From positions 1 through 6,614 of the forward strand of contig DPSB01000416.1 in NCBI GenBank assembly GCA_003537495.1: a stretch of DNA of 6,614 bases, in the 5' to 3' direction. The stretch is from Cytophagales bacterium. Lineage in GTDB: Bacteria; Bacteroidota; Bacteroidia; Cytophagales; Cyclobacteriaceae. The stretch's first letter is position 1, and each line of letters opens with the position of its first letter. Positions 1 to 6,072 of this stretch are shown piece after piece. A program made the translations under genes and the position numbers. The notes beneath the pieces were generated by a model. The model saw only the letters and a list, made by a program, of their open reading frames with translations. It was not told where the DNA came from and ran no database searches.

Positions 1-49
1 TTTTATGAATAGTTAATAGATTTAATAAATTTACAAAAACATTACCCCA

Positions 50-514
50 ATGAGCCGTAATTTTGAAATTGATAATACTGACTTACGAATTCTTGAAATT
101 CTAATGCAGGATGCCAAGCGTCCTTATACCGAAGTTGCCAAGCGTGTTAATGTATCGCAAGGAACAGTACATGTGCGCATGAATAAGATGGAAGACGCAG
201 GTATACTTGAAAAAACAACGCTCAAAATCAACTACGCCAAACTTGGTTACGACATCACTGCATTTATTGGTATTTATTTGGAAAAGAGCGCTTTATACGA
301 AATGGTTTTGGCCAAATTGAAGAGCATTCCCGAAATAACCAACATTCACTACACAACTGGCAATTACAGCATGTTTGTACGTATTCATTGTCGCGACACA
401 AATCACCTGAAAGAGGTGCTGCATGATAAAATGCAACAAGTGGAAGGTATTGAACGCACCGAAACCATGATCTCGCTGGAAGAAAGCCTGGATAGAAACT
501 TGAAACTAACCTGA
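50..514 (+). CDS. Lrp/AsnC family transcriptional regulator
   Basis: This is a 154-residue DNA-binding regulator of the Lrp/AsnC (feast/famine) family, a normal length for the family. The N-terminal winged helix-turn-helix spans about residues 8-60. It opens with the family's typical first helix (DNTDLRILEILMQDAKRP), and the recognition helix is near VSQGTVHVRMNKMEDAGIL (35-53). A basic/hydrophobic linker (about 55-67) leads to the RAM ligand-binding and oligomerisation domain (about 68-145), which includes the ITNIHYTTGNYSMFVRIHCRD stretch around its Gly-containing turn. The ATG at 50 gives the expected domain start and has no Shine-Dalgarno sequence, as is usual in Bacteroidota. The gene lies 92 bp upstream of sufB on the same strand. 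It could control the suf genes, itself, or amino acid genes elsewhere. The family call is secure; the target and ligand are unknown. Confidence 0.93.
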   Translation: MSRNFEIDNTDLRILEILMQDAKRPYTEVAKRVNVSQGTVHVRMNKMEDAGILEKTTLKINYAKLGYDITAFIGIYLEKSALYEMVLAKLKSIPEITNIHYTTGNYSMFVRIHCRDTNHLKEVLHDKMQQVEGIERTETMISLEESLDRNLKLT

Positions 515-563
515 TTTCCAAGAAATTTTACGGCTTTTGCGAACCTTAAACGGGTAGTTTTGT

Positions 564-577
564 TGTACTTTTGTACA
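564..577. promoter_or_regulatory. Inverted repeat TGTAC-N4-GTACA over the -7 element
   Basis: Perfect 5-bp arms TGTAC (564-568) and GTACA (573-577) are separated by TTTT, and the dyad overlaps the predicted -7 box. A factor bound here would block RNA polymerase. The arms are short, so chance is not excluded, and no particular regulator is implied by the sequence. Confidence 0.25.
566..573 (+). promoter_or_regulatory. Bacteroidota-type -7 promoter element upstream of sufB
   Basis: TACTTTTG at this position is an exact match to TAnnTTTG, the -7 element used by the primary sigma factor of Bacteroidota. It would place transcription initiation at about 579-581, roughly 26-28 bases before the sufB ATG. 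The -33 element is weak: the nearest clear TTTG (536-539) lies 26 bp upstream, longer than the usual spacing of about 19 bp. Activator dependence or chance occurrence therefore remain possible. The placement suggests that sufB has its own promoter, separate from that of the upstream regulator. Confidence 0.5.
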
Positions 578-579
578 TA

Positions 580-602
580 ATTTAAAATTGGTCTAAATAG
601 AC
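580..602. promoter_or_regulatory. Candidate operator at the sufB transcription start
   Basis: Bases 580-598 form an imperfect 19-bp palindrome, ATTTAAAATTGGTCTAAAT, with outer 5-bp arms ATTTA and TAAAT exactly complementary. Overlapping it is a perfect dyad, GTCTA (591-595), AA, TAGAC (598-602). The site covers the transcription start predicted from the -7 element and ends 4 bp before the sufB ATG, a typical repressor position. The A/T-rich half-sites resemble in outline the TTTAGR-type sites of DtxR/MntR-class metal regulators, but Rrf2 or Lrp-type binding is equally possible. The regulator is not identified. Confidence 0.3.
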
Positions 603-606
603 TTCG

Positions 607-2052
607 ATGAGCAAAAGCAATCAGGTTCTGGAAGAAATCACCTCGAAGGAATACGAGTACGGCTGGACGGTAAATCTGGAAACCGATGAAGCTCCCAAGG
701 GGCTTAACGAAGACATTGTTCGGTTTATTTCCGCTAAAAAGAATGAGCCAGAATGGTTGCTGGAATGGCGGCTTAAGGCGTTTCGTCAATGGCAGAAAAT
801 GGTTGAACCTAAATGGCCCAACGTTACCTACCCTGCTATCAACTACCAGGATATTATTTATTACTCCGCTCCCAAGCAAAAAGTAAAACCCAATAGCTTA
901 GATGAAGTTGATCCGGAGTTGATTAAGACTTTTGAGAAGCTTGGCATTTCTTTAACCGAACAAAAACGATTGACTGGTGTTGCCGTTGACGCGGTGATAG
1001 ATAGCATTTCCGTTGCAACCACTTTTAAAGAAAAACTCAGTGAGTTGGGTATCATCTTCTGTTCTTTCAGCGAAGCAGTTAAAGAACATCCTGAGTTGGT
1101 AAAAAAGTACCTCGGCTCGGTTGTACCTATGAATGATAATTATTTTGCAGCGCTTAACTCAGCCGTATTTTCCGATGGCTCCTTTTGCTACATCCCGAAA
1201 GGTGTGCGTTGCCCAATGGAATTATCAACTTACTTCCGCATCAACGCAGCCAATACCGGTCAGTTTGAAAGAACGTTGATTGTAGCCGATGAAGGTTCGT
1301 ATGTAAGTTACTTAGAAGGTTGCACTGCGCCTATGCGCGATGAAAATCAATTACATGCTGCCGTGGTAGAACTTTATACCATGAAGGGTGCAGAGATAAA
1401 ATACTCAACCGTACAAAACTGGTATCCGGGCGACAAGAATGGTAAAGGCGGTATCTACAACTTTGTTACCAAGCGTGGTTTGTGTGCAGGCGATCATTCT
1501 AAAATTTCCTGGACACAAGTGGAAACCGGATCGGCCATTACATGGAAGTATCCTTCTTGTGTTTTGAAAGGTGATTATTCGGTAGGTGAATTTTATTCCG
1601 TTGCTGTTACCAACAATTATCAGCAAGCCGATACCGGTACAAAAATGATTCACATCGGTAAGAACACGCGTTCGCGGATTGTGAGCAAAGGTATTTCAGC
1701 GGGCAAATCGCAAAACAGTTACCGCGGGCAAGTGCACATTATGAAGCGTGCGGCTAACGCTCGCAACCACTCACAGTGCGATTCATTGCTGATGGGTGAT
1801 CAGTGTGGCGCACATACATTTCCGTACATTGATGTAGAGAACAATTCGGCTCGCATTGAACACGAGGCAACTACATCCAAGATTGGTGAAGATCAAATTT
1901 TCTATTGTTTGCAACGCGGCATCGATGAAGAAGCAGCCGTAGCCTTGATTGTAAACGGTTATGCCAAAGAAGTACTGAATCAATTACCGATGGAGTTTGC
2001 CGTAGAAGCTCAAAAGCTGTTGGCGTTAACCTTGGAGGGAAGTGTTGGATAA
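607..2052 (+). CDS. sufB: Fe-S cluster assembly scaffold protein SufB
   Basis: SufB is the scaffold subunit of the cytosolic SufBCD complex, on which iron and persulfide sulfur form a nascent Fe-S cluster. The 481 residues match the usual length (about 480-495), so no intein is present although SufB is a frequent intein host. The N-terminal helical region (about 1-100) is followed by the beta-helix core and the C-terminal helical SufC-binding segment. The conserved [11 protein letters not shown] motif is present (QNW at 270-272). Near the C terminus is the family block with QCDS, GAHTFPY and [23 protein letters not shown]. Cys391 in QCDS aligns with E. coli SufB Cys405, the residue implicated in cluster assembly. 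The ATG at 607 begins a standard SufB N terminus and follows the promoter-like region. In many suf operons sufC follows directly; here a foreign-looking gene intervenes. Confidence 0.98.
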   Translation: MSKSNQVLEEITSKEYEYGWTVNLETDEAPKGLNEDIVRFISAKKNEPEWLLEWRLKAFRQWQKMVEPKWPNVTYPAINYQDIIYYSAPKQKVKPNSLDEVDPELIKTFEKLGISLTEQKRLTGVAVDAVIDSISVATTFKEKLSELGIIFCSFSEAVKEHPELVKKYLGSVVPMNDNYFAALNSAVFSDGSFCYIPKGVRCPMELSTYFRINAANTGQFERTLIVADEGSYVSYLEGCTAPMRDENQLHAAVVELYTMKGAEIKYSTVQNWYPGDKNGKGGIYNFVTKRGLCAGDHSKISWTQVETGSAITWKYPSCVLKGDYSVGEFYSVAVTNNYQQADTGTKMIHIGKNTRSRIVSKGISAGKSQNSYRGQVHIMKRAANARNHSQCDSLLMGDQCGAHTFPYIDVENNSARIEHEATTSKIGEDQIFYCLQRGIDEEAAVALIVNGYAKEVLNQLPMEFAVEAQKLLALTLEGSVG

Positions 2053-2083
2053 ATTTCGAATTTAAAATTCAAAATTTCTGATT
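2053..2083 (+). repeat. Left terminal inverted repeat, four heptamer units
   Basis: This arm consists of four consecutive 7-nt units beginning at 2053, 2060, 2067 and 2074, each fitting ATTYNNR, plus a final ATT at 2081-2083. It starts directly after the sufB TAA and ends directly before the ATG of the four-helix-bundle gene. Within it, 2058-2070 is a perfect odd palindrome (GAATTT-A-AAATTC). It is the reverse-complement partner of 2503-2526. Confidence 0.7.
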
Positions 2084-2491
2084 ATGGCAACAATAAAATC
2101 TTTTGAAGATCTTGAAGTATGGCAAAAGGCAAGAGTTTTAGCCAACGAAGTCTGGTCTCAAACATTGAACAATTCATTCTCAAAGGATTTTAGTTTACGC
2201 GATCAGATAAACCGTTCGTCAGGTTCGGTAATGGATAATATAGCAGAGGGGTTTGAGCGAGGCGGGAATAAAGAATTCATTCAGTTTTTATCATATTCTA
2301 AAGGGTCATGTGGTGAAGTTCGTTCTCAGTTGTATAGAGCTAAAGACAGAAACCATATTACTGAAGATGAGTTTAATGTGTTAACAAAACATGCAACAGA
2401 AGTAGGCAAACAAATTGGAGGTTTTATGAACTACTTATCCCAATCAGAAATTAAGGGATCAAAATTCATAAACAGGAAACAAAATAAATAA
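2084..2491 (+). CDS. Four-helix-bundle protein, 23S rRNA intervening-sequence (S23/IVP) family
   Basis: This 135-residue protein belongs to the S23/IVP four-helix-bundle family. The diagnostic opening FEDLEVWQKAR is at residues 7-17. The central signature RSSGSVMDNIAEGFERGGNKEFIQFL lies at about 44-69, followed by SKGSCGEVRSQLYRA (72-86) and a fourth helix from about 93. Relatives are encoded in 23S rRNA intervening sequences and as many free genes in Bacteroidota. The Avd accessory proteins of diversity-generating retroelements share the fold and form basic pentamers. The molecular role of the free-standing members is not known, and none is known in Fe-S assembly. The basic tail after about residue 120 (SEIKGSKFINRKQNK) overlaps repeat-like DNA and may be a read-through extension. 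The gene interrupts the sufB-sufC order and sits between inverted repeats, so it is most likely an inserted cassette rather than a SUF component. Confidence 0.9.
   Translation: MATIKSFEDLEVWQKARVLANEVWSQTLNNSFSKDFSLRDQINRSSGSVMDNIAEGFERGGNKEFIQFLSYSKGSCGEVRSQLYRAKDRNHITEDEFNVLTKHATEVGKQIGGFMNYLSQSEIKGSKFINRKQNK
2442..2452 (-). repeat. Internal inverted copy of the left-arm end
   Basis: AATCAGAAATT here is the exact reverse complement of 2073-2083 (AATTTCTGATT), the innermost part of the left arm. It lies inside the 3' end of the four-helix-bundle ORF. A further unit-like ATTTTGA (reverse strand, 2465-2459) lies 14 nt, two repeat units, from the ATTTCTG unit at 2451-2445. This may be an older, decayed right end. 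At 11 nt in A/T-rich DNA, chance is possible. Confidence 0.4.
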
Positions 2492-2502
2492 GTAACTCAA
2501 GC

Positions 2503-2526
2503 AATCCGAAATTTTGAATTCGAAAT
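2503..2526 (-). repeat. Right terminal inverted repeat, three heptamer units
   Basis: On the reverse strand this arm reads as three 7-nt ATTYNNR units starting at 2526, 2519 and 2512, plus a final ATT (2505-2503). It pairs with the left arm as follows: 2517-2526 with 2053-2062, 2508-2516 with 2070-2078, and 2503-2506 with 2080-2083. The one-unit difference from the left arm accounts exactly for the 7-nt bulge. Its outer end includes A and T of the sufC start codon (2525-2526). Confidence 0.7.
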
Positions 2527-3280
2527 GTTAAATATCAAGAACCTACAAGCAAAAATTGGTGAGAAGCAAATCCTGAATGGGATTGACCTGAAAGTAAATG
2601 CCGGTGAGGTGCACGCCATTATGGGACCCAATGGTTCTGGTAAGAGTACACTCGCATCAGTATTATCAGGTCGAGAAGAATACGAAGTTACCGATGGTGA
2701 AGTTGATTTTCTTGGCAAAGATTTATTGGAACTTTCACCTGAAGACCGTGCCCGCGAAGGCATCTTCATGGCGTTTCAATATCCGGTAGAAATTCCGGGA
2801 GTAAGCACCATCAATTTTATGAAGACTGCCTTGAACCAGATTCGGGAGTACCGTGGCCAGCAAGCGTTGGATGCAGTATCGTTTCTGCAATTGATGAAAG
2901 AAAAAATGAAATTGGTTGAAATCGACCAATCACTTTTAAACCGATCATTAAATGAAGGTTTTTCCGGTGGCGAGAAAAAACGCAACGAAATTTTTCAAAT
3001 GGCCATGCTGGAACCCAAACTTGCTTTGCTGGATGAAACTGATTCTGGTTTGGACATTGATGCCTTGCGCATAGTAGCCAATGGCGTAAATAAACTTCGC
3101 AATAAGAATAATGCTGTAGTAGTGGTAACACACTACCAACGCTTGCTCGATTACATCGTTCCTGATTATGTACACGTGCTTTATAAAGGCAAGATTGTAA
3201 AATCGGGCACCAAGGAATTAGCCTTGGAATTAGAAGCTAAAGGGTACGATTGGATTAAAAGCGAAGCAACCGTAGCCTGA
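2525..3280 (+). CDS. sufC: Fe-S cluster assembly ATPase SufC
   Basis: SufC is the ABC-type ATPase subunit of SufBCD. ATP binding dimerises it and remodels SufB-SufD so that the cluster can be built. The protein has 251 residues (E. coli SufC about 248) with every nucleotide-binding motif intact: Walker A GPNGSGKST (34-42, Lys40), Q-loop Gln85 in AFQYP, the SufC-type signature FSGGEKKR (146-153), Walker B LALLD ending at Asp170 with catalytic Glu171, D-loop SGLD (174-177), and H-loop His203 in VTHYQRLL. No membrane segment is present, as expected for this soluble ABC ATPase. The start at 2525 gives the canonical MLNIKNLQAKIG opening. It has no Shine-Dalgarno sequence, and its ATG lies partly within the right inverted repeat of the upstream cassette. 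sufD follows after 2 bases. Confidence 0.98.
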   Translation: MLNIKNLQAKIGEKQILNGIDLKVNAGEVHAIMGPNGSGKSTLASVLSGREEYEVTDGEVDFLGKDLLELSPEDRAREGIFMAFQYPVEIPGVSTINFMKTALNQIREYRGQQALDAVSFLQLMKEKMKLVEIDQSLLNRSLNEGFSGGEKKRNEIFQMAMLEPKLALLDETDSGLDIDALRIVANGVNKLRNKNNAVVVVTHYQRLLDYIVPDYVHVLYKGKIVKSGTKELALELEAKGYDWIKSEATVA

Positions 3281-3282
3281 TT

Positions 3283-4584
3283 ATGAGTAGCACTATAACA
3301 CGCGATCTGGTAACTGAAATTATTGAGAATCAACCGGCATTTGAAGTAGCGAACGGTTCGCGCACGCTGGCACTGGAACAATTCAAAAAACTTGGCTTGC
3401 CATCAGCAAAGCACGAGGAGTACCGCTTCACCCCTATTACCCGCCACCTCGAAAAGAATTTTAGTTGGACAAAGAGTAATTCTGAAAGCACACTTTCATC
3501 CATTTCAGAATTTCTGATTCCACAACTTGATGCCAATATAATTGTATTGGTTAATGGTCGCTTCAATGCACTGCATTCTAAAATTGTAAGTCTTGAATCT
3601 GAAGTAACAATTACCACACTCAGCGAAGCTTTCCGCAAAGAACATCCAGCCGTTAAAGAATATTTCAATAAAAATCTTCATACCGAAACCGATGCCTTTG
3701 CTGCATTGAACAGCGCTGGCTGGCAGGAAGGAGTTTTTATTTACGTTCAGGAAAATACTGCGGTGAGTAAACCAATTTTTATTCTTCAAGTAAATGATGG
3801 ATCTCAATCGCAAGTAACAACCCAAACCCGCATATTGGGTGTGCTTGAAAAAGGTAGCAACATCAGCATTATTGAAAAATCAGATTCAACCGGTAATCAA
3901 GTTGCATTTCACAACTTTGCTGAAGAGTGGATTGTTAAAGAAAATGCACATCTGGAATATTGTAAAATTCAAAACGATGCTGGTAAAATTTGCCAGGTTT
4001 CAAACTCAGTAATTCATCAGGCATCCAATAGCAAACTCAACACTTTCACGCTTACGCTGGATGGTCAGTTGATCCGCAACAACCTTCATATCTTAATTGA
4101 TGGCGAAAATTGCGAATCGCATTTTTATGGATTGTATTTGCTTACAGGAAGTACACATGCCGATAACCATACCGTTGTTGATCACCGAAAGCCTAATTCA
4201 TTCAGCAATGAAATGTATAAAGGCATTATGGATGGCAACTCGAAAGGTGTTTTTAATGGTAAGATTTATGTGCGGCCACATGCACAAAAGACTAATGCAT
4301 TTCAATCGAACCGAAATATTATTGTTTCCGATACTGCAACCGTAAACACCAAACCGCAGCTTGAAATCTGGGCCGATGATGTAAAGTGTTCGCACGGTTG
4401 TACATCTGGTCAGTTAGATGAAGAGGCCTTGTTCTACCTTCGCTCGCGCGGAATTTCAGAGACAAACGCCAAAGCCATGTTGCTCTATGCATTTGCAGCC
4501 GAAGTATTGGAACCCATTCAAAACGAAACGCTGAAAGCATACCTTGATAATCTGATTGCAGAAAGACTGCATAAAAATTTCTAA
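3283..4584 (+). CDS. sufD: Fe-S cluster assembly protein SufD
   Basis: SufD is the SufB paralogue in the SufBC2D complex, needed for iron acquisition and cluster assembly at the SufB-SufD interface. The protein has 433 residues (E. coli SufD about 423). It has a variable N-terminal helical domain (about 1-130, including the KHEEYRFTPI motif near 40-50), the beta-helix core, and the conserved C-terminal block RPHAQKTNAFQSNRNIIVSDTA followed by DDVKCSHGCTSGQLDEEALFYLRSRGI. His371 in CSHG aligns with E. coli SufD His360, the residue implicated in nascent cluster formation. The ATG lies two bases after the sufC stop, and the TAA overlaps the sufS ATG by one base, which suggests translational coupling on both sides. 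Confidence 0.96.
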   Translation: MSSTITRDLVTEIIENQPAFEVANGSRTLALEQFKKLGLPSAKHEEYRFTPITRHLEKNFSWTKSNSESTLSSISEFLIPQLDANIIVLVNGRFNALHSKIVSLESEVTITTLSEAFRKEHPAVKEYFNKNLHTETDAFAALNSAGWQEGVFIYVQENTAVSKPIFILQVNDGSQSQVTTQTRILGVLEKGSNISIIEKSDSTGNQVAFHNFAEEWIVKENAHLEYCKIQNDAGKICQVSNSVIHQASNSKLNTFTLTLDGQLIRNNLHILIDGENCESHFYGLYLLTGSTHADNHTVVDHRKPNSFSNEMYKGIMDGNSKGVFNGKIYVRPHAQKTNAFQSNRNIIVSDTATVNTKPQLEIWADDVKCSHGCTSGQLDEEALFYLRSRGISETNAKAMLLYAFAAEVLEPIQNETLKAYLDNLIAERLHKNF

Positions 4585-5822
4585 TGATGGATACTGCAAT
4601 GGCAAGCCTGGATGTTCAGCAAATCAGAAGTCAGTTTCCGATTCTGTACCAACAGGTTAATGGCAAGCCATTGATTTATTTTGATAATGCAGCTACCAAT
4701 CAAAAACCCATGCGGGTAATTGATGCATTAACGCGTTATTACGAAAATGACAATGCCAATATTCATCGTGGTATCCACACACTTGCCGAACGAGCCACCA
4801 AAGCTTACGAGACCACACGGCACGCCATGCAAGCGTTTATTAACGCTAAACACACCGAAGAAATCATTTTCACCAGAGGTGTAACCGAGAGCATTAACCT
4901 CGTAGCATCATCATACGGTCGTGCGTTTCTGAATGCAGGCGATGAAGTAATTGTTTCCGGATTGGAGCATCACTCCAACATTGTGCCATGGCAAATGATT
5001 TGCGAAGAGCGTAAGGCTATTCTAAAAGTCATTCCGGTAACCGAAGTTGGAGAACTTGATCTGGATGCCTATAAAAAAATCCTCTCTCCCAAAACCAAAG
5101 TCGTAGCCGTTAACCATGCGTCCAACAGTTTAGGAACGATTAATCCCATAAAAGAAATTATTACACTTGCTCATCAGGTGGGTGCGGTTGTTTTGATTGA
5201 TGGCGCACAGGCATCCGCGCACCTTCACATCGATGTGCAGGAGCTGGACTGCGATTTCTATTGCATCTCCTCGCACAAAATGTATGGCCCTACCGGAACT
5301 GGTATTTTGTACGGCAAGAAAAGGTTGCTGGAAAAAATGCCTCCGTATATGGGTGGTGGCGAAATGATAAAAGAAGTTACGTTCGCCAAAACCACGTATA
5401 ACGATCTACCCTATAAGTTTGAAGCCGGCACACCGAATATTGCTGATGTAATCGCTTTGAACGAAGCGATTAACTTCATCAACGAGTTGGGTAAAGAAAA
5501 TATAGCTGCCCATGAACACGCTTTACTCGTTTATGCGGCTGCTAAGCTATCATCCATAAAAGGAGTTCGGTTAATTGGAACTGCGAAGGAAAAAGTAAGT
5601 GTGCAGTCGTTTGTAATTGAAGGTATTCACCATTTTGATATTGGGCAGATGTTGGACACGCGTGGAATTGCTGTGCGTACGGGCCACCATTGCACGCAAC
5701 CTTTAATGGATGCATTTGGAATTGAGGGAACTGTACGGGCTTCATTTTCGGTTTACAATACGAAAGCTGAGATTGATCAGTTGGCAGAGGGTGTAGCAAG
5801 AATTGTTAACTTTATGAAGTAA
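4584..5822 (+). CDS. sufS: Cysteine desulfurase SufS (type II)
   Basis: SufS is a PLP-dependent group II cysteine desulfurase. It converts L-cysteine to alanine and holds the sulfur as a persulfide for transfer to SufE. The protein has 412 residues, a typical length. Visible features are the N-terminal IYFDNAATNQKP block (31-42), the EHHSN cofactor-stacking motif (128-132), Asp206 and Gln209 in LIDGAQ, the PLP Schiff-base Lys232 in SSHKMYGPTG, and the active-site Cys370 in RTGHHCTQPLM followed by RASFSVYNT. The RTGHHC loop is the type II form that needs a SufE- or SufU-like acceptor, and sufE is present downstream. The start at 4584 overlaps the sufD stop (TAATG). In-frame ATGs at 4587 and 4599 are alternatives, and the sequence cannot decide between them. 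Confidence 0.97.
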   Translation: MMDTAMASLDVQQIRSQFPILYQQVNGKPLIYFDNAATNQKPMRVIDALTRYYENDNANIHRGIHTLAERATKAYETTRHAMQAFINAKHTEEIIFTRGVTESINLVASSYGRAFLNAGDEVIVSGLEHHSNIVPWQMICEERKAILKVIPVTEVGELDLDAYKKILSPKTKVVAVNHASNSLGTINPIKEIITLAHQVGAVVLIDGAQASAHLHIDVQELDCDFYCISSHKMYGPTGTGILYGKKRLLEKMPPYMGGGEMIKEVTFAKTTYNDLPYKFEAGTPNIADVIALNEAINFINELGKENIAAHEHALLVYAAAKLSSIKGVRLIGTAKEKVSVQSFVIEGIHHFDIGQMLDTRGIAVRTGHHCTQPLMDAFGIEGTVRASFSVYNTKAEIDQLAEGVARIVNFMK

Positions 5823-5832
5823 ATCCACAACT

Positions 5833-6072
5833 ATGAAAAATGAGGATAAAATTGTCGAGTTGTTGGCTGAAATGGTAAAGGGTCAGGACAAATTAATTGA
5901 AGAAGTTTCAGGAATGAAAACAGAAATATCTCTGATGAAGACTGAAATTTTCAAACAAGGGCTTCAGACTTCTGAAAATTCTAGAGCTATCCTAAAACTT
6001 GCAGAGGAAATTCGTCTGGTTGCCGAACACGAAAAAAGAATTGCAAAATTGGAAGTAACTGTCTTCAAGTAG
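5833..6072 (+). CDS. Small predicted coiled-coil protein of unknown function
   Basis: I do not recognise a named family for this 79-residue, highly charged protein. Almost its whole length fits an uninterrupted heptad pattern, with core positions at I7, L11, M14, L21, V25, M28, I32, M35, I39, then I53, L56, I60, V63, I70 and V77. The core is polar in the middle (Q42, T46, N49). A 7-residue duplication, MKTEI at 28-32 and again at 35-39, matches a 21-nt tandem repeat in the DNA (5914-5934 and 5935-5955). There is no signal peptide, membrane segment or cysteine, so it cannot relay sulfur by itself. It starts 10 bases after sufS, and its stop overlaps the sufE GTG (TAGTG). It is thus cotranscribed, and probably translationally coupled, with the desulfurase pair. 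A role in SufS-SufE assembly is conceivable but unsupported by homology visible here. Confidence 0.75.
   Translation: MKNEDKIVELLAEMVKGQDKLIEEVSGMKTEISLMKTEIFKQGLQTSENSRAILKLAEEIRLVAEHEKRIAKLEVTVFK

Larger units (their letters stand above)
2053..2526. mobile_element. Putative four-helix-bundle (IVP) cassette with inverted-repeat ends between sufB and sufC
   Basis: The interval between the sufB stop and the sufC start is occupied entirely by one ORF of the 23S rRNA intervening-sequence-protein family plus two flanking arms. The left arm (2053-2083) abuts the ORF start, and the right arm (2503-2526) runs into the sufC ATG. The arms are complementary over 23 base pairs, with one mismatch (2079/2507) and one 7-nt bulge (2063-2069). 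Intervening sequences in 23S rRNA are likewise bracketed by complementary ends. The cassette therefore looks like the same kind of element placed in a protein operon. No transposase, target-site duplication or integrase is visible, so mobility is inferred from architecture and position only. Confidence 0.5.

Noticed and set aside
515..563. Intrinsic terminator after the Lrp-type gene
   Set aside because: No stable G/C stem followed by a T-run is visible. The later TGTAC dyad is short and overlaps a promoter element instead.
403..879. Long reverse-strand open frame spanning the end of the regulator, the promoter region and the start of sufB
   Set aside because: Its translation matches no recognisable family, and it is antisense to two clear genes and to the control region. 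It is a shadow frame.
607..2052. Possible intein in SufB
   Set aside because: SufB is a common intein host, but the protein is 481 residues with uninterrupted homology, so there is no intein.
2053..2083. CRISPR-like or rRNA intervening-sequence context
   Set aside because: The 7-nt units are contiguous with no spacers, and there is no rRNA sequence around the cassette. It lies between two protein genes.
2084..2491. Avd accessory gene of a diversity-generating retroelement
   Set aside because: The fold family is shared with Avd, but no reverse transcriptase, template repeat or variable repeat is present in the window.
2817..3131. Reverse-strand open frame within sufC
   Set aside because: It is antisense to the conserved nucleotide-binding motifs of SufC, and its translation looks like none of the families I recognise.
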